Origin: Saccoglossus kowalevskii
Taxonomy: Eukaryota > Hemichordata > Enteropneusta > Harrimaniidae
Reading direction: 5' to 3'
Assembly: GCF_000003605.2 (NCBI RefSeq)
Contig: NW_003147771.1
Span: forward strand, 36,705 to 100,704
DNA: 64,000 nucleotides
Below the pieces are notes generated by a model. The model saw only the letters and a program-made list of their open reading frames with translations, was not told the origin of the DNA and searched no databases. The translations under genes were made by a program, and so were the position numbers. Of this stretch, positions 1 to 10,964 are shown piece by piece (within the stretch, counting starts at the first letter, position 1; each line of letters begins with the position of its first letter).

Positions 1-101
1 TCCCTCCGGTGCTCTGGTTTCTATGTCACCCTCTGCCTCTATTAGTTCTCTAGTAGTTTTCAAATCTTCAATTTGCCTCAATTTATAATCCACCTGTTTT
101 T
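1..101 (-). CDS. Probable exon 4 of gene A, cut by the window edge
   Basis: Read on the minus strand this stretch is open to the window edge and encodes a charged, helix-prone segment (KQVDYKLRQIEDLKTTREL and onward) that could form a coiled coil. An acceptor ending TTCTGGAG just before position 101 gives the phase 1 entry needed after exon 3. The alternative acceptor three codons later (AAAAACAG) would give the wrong phase for a direct join. If correct, gene A carries a C-terminal extension that gene B lacks. The join crosses a 2.5-kb intron and has no support beyond splice signals, phase and openness. Confidence 0.45.
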
Positions 102-339
102 CTCCAGAACGGACACATATATTTACACGCCCGTGCTCATAACATGGTTTTCCTGTCGCAATTATAAACACAATTTATTCATGAACACGAGGTGAGCAGT
201 AATTTTTATACAGTTTCATAGAATCAATTACTTCAAATCAAATGTGTTTTATTCGAATCTATGCGATTGAGGAATAATTAGTATTTAAACCTAATTACTT
301 GTTGTAAATTTGACTGACCTGTAGGGTTATGTGTGTAGT

Positions 340-1005
340 GTCATGAATTTGTTTTTGCGTATCTGTTGACCGACTTAATTAGCTGATTATTAGCGAATTG
401 CTGTGTTATGTCTGTCATCGTTCAGGCCTATTTGAAGTTTTGGACGGAACTTGGCTCAGTGATTTGGAACTAATTACCAGATAACCGTCGCGATTCTGAC
501 AGTTGGTATCCATAGTTATTAATGTAGTGAACGATTAATCAAAAGATATGACGTATTCAGTACTTAGTGTGATTGGCTTTATGATTGAAGGTTACGCCCT
601 AGAGTCTTTTTACTGCTTTGTAATTGGTTAGAGTTTTGAAAATGAATAAAGAGAGTTTGAGTTGGTCTTGGGGAGCACAGCACGACAGAGGCAGTCGAGT
701 CGAGTCGAGTCCTGGAGAGCCTTGGGGCGAGTCTAAGCACAGTCTTGGGCTAGTCTTGGGTCAGCCTTGTGATAGTCTTGGGGATTTTTCCCAGGGCGCT
801 GTGTCTTATAGAGTGCTCCACAGATCGACTAAGACGAGAGTTGAAACGTATTTCGTTGAGTGCGTCTTATTTGACTGTAAAGTATAAGTGACTTTCCCGA
901 TCCCGCACCTCAAGGGGACGAGATATAGAGATGAGACGAGATTCCCCCCTGGCAAGTGGGAGACCCCGAGAGAAGAGAATTTCCCCCCTGATACGTTTTG
1001 GATGA
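340..1005 (+). repeat. Dispersed repeat of about 680 bp, copy 1 of an inverted pair
   Basis: This stretch is nearly identical, in reverse complement, to about 9870-10550. Shared landmarks include GACGTATTCAGTACTTAGTG (near 550), the GTCTTGGG-rich stretch (670-790), GTCTTATAGAGTGCTCCACA (about 804) and CCCGATCCCGCACCTCAAGG (near 897). The right end carries repeated short blocks of the form GAGAATTTCCCCCCTGAT, which occur again at about 2010-2035. It lies in the third intron of gene A. No coding capacity is convincing. It could be a terminal repeat of a retroelement or an unclassified non-autonomous element; I could not define its ends precisely. Confidence 0.7.
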
Positions 1006-2500
1006 ACCCAGGCAGGTGTTTAACACACATTGACATCCTGTGAAGAAAAGTGAAATGGCGAAGGTGTGTCTTTCTTGCGAACTGAACTAACCAGCTCCAT
1101 GGCAGAGACGACTGAGAAACTGCGCTTGACGACTAACGACTTTACCCGAACGACACCGATGAACGACGCTGAAGAGATGAAGACTTCTGAACCCCTTATT
1201 GAAGGACGAGTACCGGATAGGACTGTATAATTAAGAATTGAGCGATATTAAAGACAGGAAGAAGATAAAGAACGACCCGGACTAACGCGATGACAAGAGG
1301 AGACGCTTATAGACTTTGAATTAGAACTTTAGCTATCTGTGTATTGCTCAGAGAACCGCTCGTTGGACACTGTAACGGACACTGAAACTTAAGATGTTGA
1401 ACTCTTTTCCACAACCCTAACCCTATTGCTCAGTAATGTAATGTATTGCTTGCTTTTTCTATCTTTTTTCTTACCGTTTTTTTTGTGATGTTGAATTGTA
1501 TGTATGTAAGAGCCCAGATCTTTGTTTTGAACTGATATTTAGTGACGTCCGAGGTCCTTTATAATGATTTAAGCGTGCCTCAGTGGACAAGTATTTGCAA
1601 CACAGTGTTAAGAGTTTTGTGAAGTTTTATGAAGTTTTAATGAGTTTATGAGTACGGATTATGATGGGGAAAGTAATGCCCCAATGAGTTTTTTTTAAGA
1701 GTTTTGAGATTTGTCGATGTACAGAGATATCGACGTTTTAAGAGTTGTTTTTGTTTATGTGTTGTTTTCCGGAATACTTCTGACGCTTTTTGAGTTGATA
1801 GCACCTTTGTAACGTTTTTTAATGTCTTTTTGGGATGAGAGTTTGGTGCGCTTATATACGTCACATCATATACGTCCACGCCATATGACTTTTGTTTAGA
1901 TTAACGACTTGTGAGTTCAGTTGAAGTTTATAAGCGTATGTGACAGGAGTTTGATTAATAGCTTTTTATTCATTGTTTATTAGTTACCGCTTTGCAATGC
2001 TTTAACCGAGAGACGAAGAGAATTTTCCCCCTGATAGTAGTTTCCACTATTTGTAGAATGCTTTGGAGAACTACTTGGATTATTATCACGATCTGTATTT
2101 ATATAAAAAGTAAAAAATGTTTCATCATGCATTATTCATTCACATATATAAAAATAAATTTAAATAACTATTTTTAGTATGCATCTTGGTAATGGTGCTA
2201 TATTTAAAGCTTAGTCTGAACATGCCAAAATGCAATAATCTGCATCAGTATTGTATTAGCCCGCCATGATCAAGGAAATTATATTTTTTAGCCCTGTGAT
2301 ATTTTTTTTACTAGGTGTCAACACATATCAAAGCTGCACAGAATAAACTCTAATCGGAAAGGCTATGTGGGGGTCAGCAGCATACATATCTTATTGATTT
2401 TAAAACATTCTGTAAAAAAGATTCTAGATATGTGAACATTGAAATGTTTTAGCAAATTAACAGACATAATCCTAAAATTTACTGATTAGTTGGCAGGAGA
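1005..2500. other. Intron 3 of gene A, no further gene seen
   Basis: Positions 1005-2035 may belong to the same mobile element as the copy 1 repeat, because the block AGAATTTTCCCCCTGATA recurs near 2018, about 1 kb after its first occurrence. Short open frames here show no recognisable domain. Beyond 2035 the sequence is plain AT-rich intron. Confidence 0.4.
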
Positions 2501-2622
2501 TCGGAGAATATTAGCGTAATCCACAAAAATAAAAAGAGCACTGTGCTCTTGCAACCATATATACATATATACATACCGACAAATACTAAAGTGATACAAA
2601 TAAGTTTGATATAATATCCTAC

Positions 2623-5379
2623 CTTGTTCAATTCTGTCGTCTTCATCTAACTCCTGGGGAAGTCCAGTGACTGGATTAGGTGCTGTTTCATTATTTTCAT
2701 CATCTAAATGCAATATAACCCAAAAGATTCAATACGACATGAGTGATTGAACAGTTCAGTCTGGGCTTATGTAATGGACATGCATGGATAGGGTGCACAT
2801 GCCTTTAATGACTTTTTCTTGCAAGTGTATTCAAACACATGGATAAGCTTATTGTTTGAACAAGTCTACACCATGAGCGTTGACACTTTATTATTTACTA
2901 TTTTTTTAATATTTAATGTGGAATGAATTAAATGCTCCTACCTTTACACAAGGAAAGAATACTGTTACAGCACTTTACAAAACCTTCCCTGCACTGAAAA
3001 ATGCGCCCAGAAGTGATTGATTTGTTCAAGGCATCTTTCATCATGCTAGCCCATTTGAGAGATACATCATACTTATTCAGTGTCCGGTACAGCAGCTTTT
3101 TCCATTCTTCTTTATCTTTTTGCGCCTCTATGTCTTCATTAACATTAATGCCAGTATCAACAACAACATTGCTTGCTAGTACATCAAAACCATCCTCTTG
3201 TTCAATAAATTGAGCAACTCCAGAATTTCCATTCACAAGTACTGGTGTTGCAGTTGCTATGCAATGTAAAGCTGTAAGACTGAATGCCTTGTTTACATCT
3301 GGATCGACTATGAGGTTACACTGCTTGGTAAGAGTTATCAGCTTTTTTAAAGATGTACATTCACGAGGTACGACCTGTAAATGTCTGTCTTTACTTGCGC
3401 CTTTATTTGCATTTGTATCTAAACAACCAACAGTCAGAATAGTGTTCTTATGGTTGTGGTGGTTTGTTTCTGCTACATCGCCCATTGCAGACTTTATCAA
3501 CTCAAAATGTGAGGTATCTGTGGAATTGTTTGCTACTGTGAGTACATTAACTGTTGATCCCATTTTAGCATGCCTTATGTTTTGCTGGAGAACCTCATCA
3601 TCTGGTCCGGGAATATACACCTGACATGTGGGCATAGATTCATCTTCTCTAGGTTCCAATGCCAGAAACTTAAGGTCGAGATCATCGTGCACGTGTTGGC
3701 CCAGTGATAACACCAACGATGCTTTTTGTGCATATTCCAAAATCTCCTTATCCAGTTTATCTTTATTTGTAGTATCACTCATATTAGTAGGTGTATTATG
3801 ACAGAAGAGTGCTAGATGAGCATTTGGCATAACCTTCTTAATATCACAAGCAGCATCAGCAGTGGTCTCTTCTTCGGGGCAAAAGTGGCCAATCACCAAT
3901 GATATGTCATTTTTAATCTCCTGGAGCTGAGGGAAACCATCTCTCCAACAGTTTAACCAACCCTCGTTTGGAGTATATGACTCTTTATTAGAATGACGAA
4001 GCAACAACAATTCAATGTTGTGTTTATCGGCATCCTTTTTGTCTTCATCAGTTGCCTCCACTGCCATTGAATACACACGTTTTCCATCCCTTGCCAATAA
4101 TATTGCTAGTTGTCTATTGATGAAGGGGATTGAGTAGTCTAAGGCTTTAGGCAACCATCTGTTGCATACCATCAACACAGCAGGAACCTGTTGGTAAACA
4201 TAATTCAAAAGTTAGACTAAGCATGTATTGCATGGATGGCAGAAAATGATCCCTTGGTGACATGTATCTGTTGTCAAGACCATTCACAGTAAATAAAATT
4301 TCTTTTATTTGACATCACATTCCCAAAATGCATTGTTGATTTGTTGTACACCACTATTATAAAAATTGGTAAAAGAACTTCAATGTATCAGTAGCTTAAC
4401 GTACAATAATTTGCCTGAATCTTGTATCACACGTGTAAGTCAATGTTTTCACACTGAAAGCGACACATGTAAACAACTTATGTTATATAGTAATATGTGT
4501 GACATAACAGTTCAATCAGCGCAATGTTCGGAGAACTTGACATCACAAAATTAACATGTTCCAAGAAAGAAGCAGAACAGAACGATTATCTCAGATTTGA
4601 CATAGAAAAATATTTAGCAGAAATAAGCATTCACTGTATAAAATCACAATGAAACATATTTATCTATTTCTCAGGCAAAACACAAATACAGAACTGATTT
4701 GAACGATACTTGTGAACACTCGTATTGTATCCGACCATAATATAACAAACCTGCTACATTTATAGATTATCAAAAGAGAAAACTATTTTAATAGCCAGAT
4801 TTTCTATAATTAATAGGCATGACTCGCAGGACAAAAACGATTTTTTATATTATACAGTTAGATACTAGTTTTAATATTTCCTTTTTGAAAGCTGCCATGG
4901 TGCAACTCTCTCAGATCAGGCACGTCTTTCATATAAGACGTATTTTAGATAAAAAATAATCACATGGAACGTTGTACAGAGAGTTAGGAGCTAAACGTTG
5001 GAACGCTCAGAAAGATGTCAGTACAATCTGAATTTGCTGGAATAAGTACTTTTTTTTAATAATTTGCCATATATCAAAACGCCAACAATATTATATTGCG
5101 TTATGAAATAAAACATATAAAACACACCAGAGATAATACTACCCCCAAGAAAAAGTTTCACAAAACTTTGTTGTTGTTGGGGGGGGGTACGAATTCGAAA
5201 ATGTCATGTCCCTGGGCTCCCTGACAAAAACAATGCAATTTAAAATAAGAAGCAATATATGTTATTCATCGTGTTTTTCGTACAGGTTATACTACTGTAC
5301 TTACGTCTTTAGACAATATTTTCTTCCCTGCTTCAGGTTTACCCTTACTGGATCTGGTACTTTTCTTACGTCTAACCAT
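2623..5379 (-). CDS. Glycosyltransferase-like gene A (GT-B fold, probable pseudo-enzyme), exons 1-3
   Basis: Three exons join in frame. Exon 1 (5305-5379) is an ATG start with a very basic 25-residue N-terminus (MVRRKKSTRSSKGKPEAGKK...) ending at a GTAAGT donor in phase 0. Exon 2 (2942-4187) follows an ACCAACAG acceptor and encodes about 415 residues resembling the group 1 (GT4-like) glycosyltransferase of gene B: a conserved VIGH segment, an LFCHN segment aligned with FLFNH in B, and an NVLT segment opening the C-terminal Rossmann lobe. Exon 3 (2623-2703, phase 1 to 1) adds an acidic linker (DDENNETAPNPVTGLPQELD). The EX7E motif is missing: where B has SEPFGMVGLE, A has NKAFSLTALH, and the N-terminal Gly-Gly loop of B (KGGISTVNR) reads DYSIPFINR. 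Family membership rests on homology with B and on memory of invertebrate GT4-like proteins. Loss of catalysis is inference. Binding or scaffolding is the likeliest remaining role; the substrate is unknown. Confidence 0.8.
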
Positions 5380-5889
5380 ATTGACCTGTTATATATGAGA
5401 ATGTCCAGCTTGATAGTAAGCAATATTTATTCACTGAAAGAGAATTTAAGAGAGTAAGAAAAATTGTTTTATTACTAGGTTCATTTTATTTTCAAGTAAT
5501 TTTTACTGTGATATATTATAATAATAATTAACAATGACAACGTATGTACGCACTGATTGTGTGGTCAGTTTTGAATCTTGGAGTAAATACAACTAGAATT
5601 ACATTCAACCAAAAACATGTTGGCTTAGTCTATGTGGGTAACTGTGTAGTAGCTCTTATAACATGCTAATTTGAATTCATTAAAATTAATGCAAATTGCT
5701 TAGACTCCTCGCCCATATACGTATTCGTTCTTGCGTACTGCATGATATAACAAGACTACATTATACCCCCCCCCCCTCCAGTCGCCTTGGATTTATTTCA
5801 TCAAACCCTCGCTTTCCATTTGAGGAACCTAATTTTAACATATTTAAGACGAAAATGAAACAATTTCAAATTTACAGTTCGAGTTAACA

Positions 5890-6830
5890 TCTTAAAAGTG
5901 CACCTTTATTATTGATATGAAATGTTATCCCATCATGCACTGCTTATATCCATACCGGTATGAAACATGTCTCGCAGTTACATTTTCTGATCCACAAAAT
6001 ACGTTATCATTTTTCTGAATATTACGCATCTGGTCGTTGCAGTGTCGTAATTTTAAGGACAAAGTATTGAAATTGACACCACTTAGTTTATCAATATGCA
6101 ACTGCACACATAATCAACATGCAAAAATACTGCTAATTCTAGAAGTGGAATACTTTGGAATCAAACACTGCATACATTCTATATGTAACTGTTAAAATAA
6201 GGAAGTAGTCAGAATCAAATATTTAATCGAGTATTACCTGCTAGAATATTCACGTCTCTATAGTAGCCAAGTAAACGCCAGTAACAGTCTACTTCCACGC
6301 CTGTTACACACAATGTTTACAGGTCCTCCTGGGCGGAGTGGCTGTCAATCGAGGTCGCAATACTCTCTGGTCTAAGACACTGTGACCCTGGTAAACTCGG
6401 TAATATACTCGCGGTGTTAATACTTTCAAATTATAGATATATGCCTTGTCCTGAATTCACAAATGAGTAGAAATAGAGAATGGTAGTTTGACTTCCTATT
6501 GTTAGATGAGAATAAAACACAGTGGTGGGTTTGAAGGTCACTATTCGGCAGTGGGTAATTATTACCAAATCTGGAGTGATAACATTGGATGGTGTGACAA
6601 AATATTGGCTATATGTGTGTGGGGTCAAATGTCACCTGGAAGGGACGCTGGAGTTACGTTCGTACTTGTCCGATTCACAATACTGACAGATAAACTGATT
6701 GCTATATTGATAATCAGACATACCGATCACGCAGCAACTAAGGCAAATATAGCAAAGATACTCCAATTCATATCAGCCTTTTGATTAAAGTCATCTACCC
6801 AGTGTTGGCACATATTATATATTTTAAGTT
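5890..6830 (-). repeat. Gene A upstream region, homologous to the gene B upstream region
   Basis: Several blocks match 15.4-16.6 kb in the same order and orientation: the block with TATTGAAATTGACACCACTTAG (near 6065) against TATTGAAACTGGCACCGCGTAG (near 15424); GGAATCAAACACTGC (6158) against GGAATCAAACACTTC (15692); CGGAGTGGCTGTCAATCG (6335) against a matching GGAGTGGTTGC block (about 15858); and GGTCAAATGTCACCTGGAAG (6622) against GGTCAAATGTCAACTGAATA (16467). The paralogues were therefore copied with at least 1.5 kb of upstream DNA. The block may hold an old 5' exon or promoter. Confidence 0.6.
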
Positions 6831-7720
6831 TTCTATATGACAGAGTACGTACTGATAATAGATCAGAATATGAACTTCAACTCGATAGACTTTTTACATC
6901 ACTAGTTTTCTTTATGACACATGACAAAGTGCGTTTATAAAATGTCTCTATAATATCAACAGTTTAGTCCTAAAACAATATATCAATAGATGCTGTGAAT
7001 TAATAGTAATTCAACAATTGGAACATCTTTTTTAATTTGTCGTTTTATGTCATTATAGTTGAAATAAAAAGCATCTCACTTGTCACTGTGCGGTAACAAA
7101 GCTCGGACAGAGATTTTCGATAGATAGTAAACTCGCGTACATCCCACCAATTTACCTTCACCTGCATCACATCACACATACAACAAATACACCTGATCAC
7201 AAAACAAAAGGGTTAAATACATTTGATTTTATCTCTCACTTTCACTGAAATTGCTCAGTTTGTTTCACTTTTCACAGAATAAAAGCCCTATTAGATCAAC
7301 TACTCGTGTATGTATGATCGAAAGGCACGCATAAATTAGTTGTTTATCGAGAACCAAATACGAAGAATAGTTTTACTGCACTTTACGAATACGAATTGCT
7401 GACCATCGCGACAATTGACAACGACATCTTTCAACACTTTTTCCCGCCATACAACGTAAACCGTCTATTCACATCAAAATGGGTTCATCATCATCAAAGC
7501 TTGTAAATAAAAATCTTTATATTAAATATTGATAGTTTCATCATTAGATTATAGTTTTTAGAAACTATGTTTAGGCGATAGAGGCCGATCGCTCTAACAG
7601 CCAGTCATGCATTGCGTCAGTGCTTGGAATAGCTAGGCGACATTGTGCCACTATAAAATATCCAATAGTTATGTGATATGCGAAATGTGATGAATTATTT
7701 ACAGCCTAGACAATATCGCA
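6830..7720. other. Intergenic, nothing recognised
   Basis: AT-rich sequence between the gene A upstream block and the decayed glycosyltransferase copy. No open frame of interest, RNA gene or clear repeat was seen. Confidence 0.5.
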
Positions 7721-8400
7721 GACGTTAATTTAAGTTTATTGTTCTTTTAGATACTTCATCGTTATCCTTTTCATCACTACAAAGCATAATGATAATACGT
7801 ACCCGAAATGTGACGTCACCATACTTGATCTTCTTCAACAATAAGCGGTGTAATCATATATGTATCACCATCTCGATCACTATGGGGCAGCAGGACAGGT
7901 TGTAGGTTAGACGGATATTCCGTGTATACATGTATGTAAACAAATTTCCTAAGGTTTCGTCACTGTTTTTTTTATATTTTATATCTGAACCCAGAGCTAG
8001 ACATTAGGAGATATTCATGATAACAACGTCCAAGGACCAGAACATATTTTTAGAATGTTTAATGGTGATGGCCGATGGAAAATGCATTTTGCTTCTCACT
8101 AGTTTGAAAACAGATTGACGTTCTGTTCTTAAGCATTACGTTTCCATCGCTCCTCTAAGGTTTGTTGAACGTAGCTCAATGTCACTGGGTAATGTCAAGG
8201 ATAGGTGTTGCTGCACTTTTCTGAGATGGGCATCTATTCATTCTCGATCACGATGCATTTTCATGGAAAAATGTCAATGGGTAAGTTGGTGTCATTACTA
8301 TCTGCCTTATTTTCTAAATCAGTATCACCTGGATCTTTCACGTTGTTTGGCGATTTTTCAAGGGCTCCGTCTCCGTCTTGACTTCAACTTTAGACTTTAG
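7720..8400 (-). pseudogene. Decayed glycosyltransferase copy related to gene B
   Basis: Two segments align with exon 3 of gene B on the same strand. Positions about 7725-7865 match 13090-13255, sharing the TACTTCATCGTTATCCTTTT-like block and the GTGACGTCA block. Positions about 8005-8095 match 13705-13800, sharing the segment that in B encodes VFSIGPRIF...NMFRFLDVV. The roughly 440 bp of gene B between those segments are absent and replaced by unrelated sequence, and the reading frame carries stops. A weaker match at 8365-8395 suggests the copy continues. This is a dead third member of the cluster, closer to B than to A. Confidence 0.7.
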
Positions 8401-9650
8401 GCATATTTGATTGAAACATTTAAAAGTGGTATTTGTTTCGTTCTCTGTACTAGTTCAGAATCATACTGCCTACAATCAGTGTCACAAATTCGTTTAAATT
8501 ATAACCTTACTGCGAGTGGGTGTTGTTATATAAGTAGATCTCGTGGGCACACGTTGATACGCCTTTCCACGAGCCACCAACTATCCATAAGTGTCAAATG
8601 AATAGAAGCTTGGCTCCAATCAAATACCTTCCACAGATTATATTAAAACAATTCAACTGATGCACACAAAAAGCAATAATAAAAAATGATGAATTCAAAC
8701 GATTAAACAATTTTAACCAAATCGGTAATGGTATATGTTTAATATACGAATATATTTGATACAGCTGTAATAGAATGTGACAGATTGTTCATAAGAGTTC
8801 AATTATGGACTATTCGGTCGCTAAGCAATGGTTAATAATATAATCTTTCAAAGTCTGGGGTCAATCGATAGTTAATTATGTGACCTTCTCCCTTGTTTCT
8901 TTCTATATTGATTACGTTTGAAATACTTCTAAAGCTTGTAATAATTATTCACTGCAATGTCATGAACGCATTGACAATCAAGGTATTATCTCATTACTGA
9001 GTAGTTAAATTCATATTGTGTTGCTGTAACCCCGGTGCTTTGGTGTAATTAAAATTCAATTTCCCATCAATTCCGCGTAGGACTATTCTTGCCTTTTCTG
9101 CTTCAACAAACAATGTTCTGGTCATCAGCAATTACATTATCACCACTGTAAATTAAACCGTGTTAGCAGTAATTGGACCGTCACTTCGGTCGTTGTAACT
9201 CGCACACGCCATCGATGATTTGTGTGGAAACTTATGTCTCACTGCGTAACGTGTACATACAGCAGCTTTGTAGTTTAACTTCCTCTCATTGTTTTTGTGG
9301 CCCCTGCCTTAGCCTTGTAGTCCTTGCTTTGAAACCGTTGTCGATTTCCCTGACACTATATTATTCAACTGTACAACGCTAGGTATAGTCATGGTAACAC
9401 ACTCCCGGTGACATAGTTAAAAGTTAGGCTTAGCGCTGTAGTCGTTATATACAGTCAGTTGGCAATAGCAGCTGTGTAATTAAATCATACTTAATTTAGG
9501 ACACTCGCACGGTTAAACCTCAGACTAGTATACTAGTACATTGTATACTAGTCTAAGTAGTCAATAGTAATCACCAAAACTATTTTACACCATGGACATG
9601 AATAATAATGATATCCACGGGTATTTCAGGTTCAGAATCACATTGACAAC
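8400..9650. other. Intergenic, with one short palindrome
   Basis: No gene was seen. A short perfect inverted repeat (AGACTAGTATAC and GTATACTAGTCT, near 9522-9555) could form a hairpin. The rest is unremarkable. Confidence 0.45.
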
Positions 9651-9655
9651 GCCAC

Positions 9656-9843
9656 TTAAAGCGGGAGAGTCGTCACCTGCGCACGCGCGGAAATTGAGTA
9701 CCAAGTGACGATAACAACATACCCGGTACACTGAAAACGCAAAGGCTCATGGGTAGACGTTTGTTTGTGAACAATGACATGCTATGGCTATCTGACGCAT
9801 GCCCAGGTGACGACTCCACTCCACTGGAGGGTCTGTGCTTTAA
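9656..9843. mobile_element. TTAA-flanked MITE, family 1
   Basis: A TTAA lies at each end (9656-9659 and 9840-9843). The left terminus reads AGCGGGAGAGTCGTCACCTG, and the inverted counterpart CAGGTGACGACTCC lies near the right end, followed by extra bases before the TTAA. The inner block GCAAAGGCTCATGGGTAGAC is shared with the copies at 17144, 26262 and 29298. TTAA target sites are typical of piggyBac-type transposition; no transposase is present. Confidence 0.7.
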
Positions 9844-9869
9844 CATAACGAAAATATTACCTTCTGCGG

Positions 9870-10550
9870 TTGTATCAGGGGGAAATTCTTTTCCACGGGG
9901 TAATTCTTCTCTCTCTGGGTTCTCCACACGTGTCAGGGGGGAAACTCGTCTCGTCTCTATATCTCGTCCCCTTGAGGTACGGGATCGGGAAAGTCACTTT
10001 AACTTTACAGTCAAATAAGGCACACACAACGAAATACGTTTCAACTCTCGTCTTAGTCGATCTTTTGGAGCACTCTATAAGACACAGCGCCCTGGGGAAA
10101 AGTCCCCAACACTCTCACAAGGCTGAACCAAGACTCGCCCAAGACTGGACTGCCTCAAGGCTCGCCCCTGGACTGGACTCTCGACTGCGTCTGTCGTGGA
10201 GTATTCGCCAAGACCAACTCAAACTCTCTTTATTCATTTTCAAAACTCTAACCAATTACAAAACAGTAAAAGACTCTAGGGCGTAACCTTCAATCATAAA
10301 GCCAATCACACTAAGTACTGAATACGTCATATCTTTTGATTAATCGTTCACTACATTAATAACTATGAATATAAACTGTCAGAATGGCGACGATTATTTC
10401 GTAATTAGTTCCAAATCACTGAGCCAAGTTCCGTCCAAAACTTCTAATAGGCCTGAACGATGACAGACATAACACAGCAATTCGGCTAATAATCAACTAA
10501 TTAAGTCGGTCAACAGATACGCGTAAACAAATTCATGATAGTTGACCGGC
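9870..10550 (-). repeat. Dispersed repeat of about 680 bp, copy 2 of an inverted pair
   Basis: This is the reverse complement of about 340-1005, with only scattered differences over most of its length. It directly abuts the TTAA MITE that ends at 9843. The open frame 9870-10286 on the plus strand is inside the repeat and is probably not a host gene. Confidence 0.7.
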
Positions 10551-10875
10551 TCGAGAACCCGGATGTTTTGGCAATTCTCAAAACGTAATAGGGCGTATGA
10601 CAAATTATATTAACTGAGACAATTTTACAAAAAACACTTCCCTCACAAAATACGCATACGAATTTGCGCAACCGCTCTATGTATATGTAGTTATTATATG
10701 ATAGTTCCAGATAATCACGGTTGCAAGTACAACGTCTCTGATACTGTATAACATTTGTACATGCTTGTTGTTGCTTTTAAGTTATTCCCATGTCCGATAA
10801 TTACATTTAAAATGATGTTGGTTTAATAACAATAAACTGATAACTTGCCATCATCAAATAAGTTACTTATTAGTA

Positions 10876-10964
<89 letters not shown>

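Noticed and set aside
624-887. Open frame of 87 codons, with a counterpart at 9870-10286
   Set aside because: Both lie inside the 680-bp inverted repeat and show composition bias from repeated GTCTTGGG blocks, with no domain. Treated as repeat sequence.
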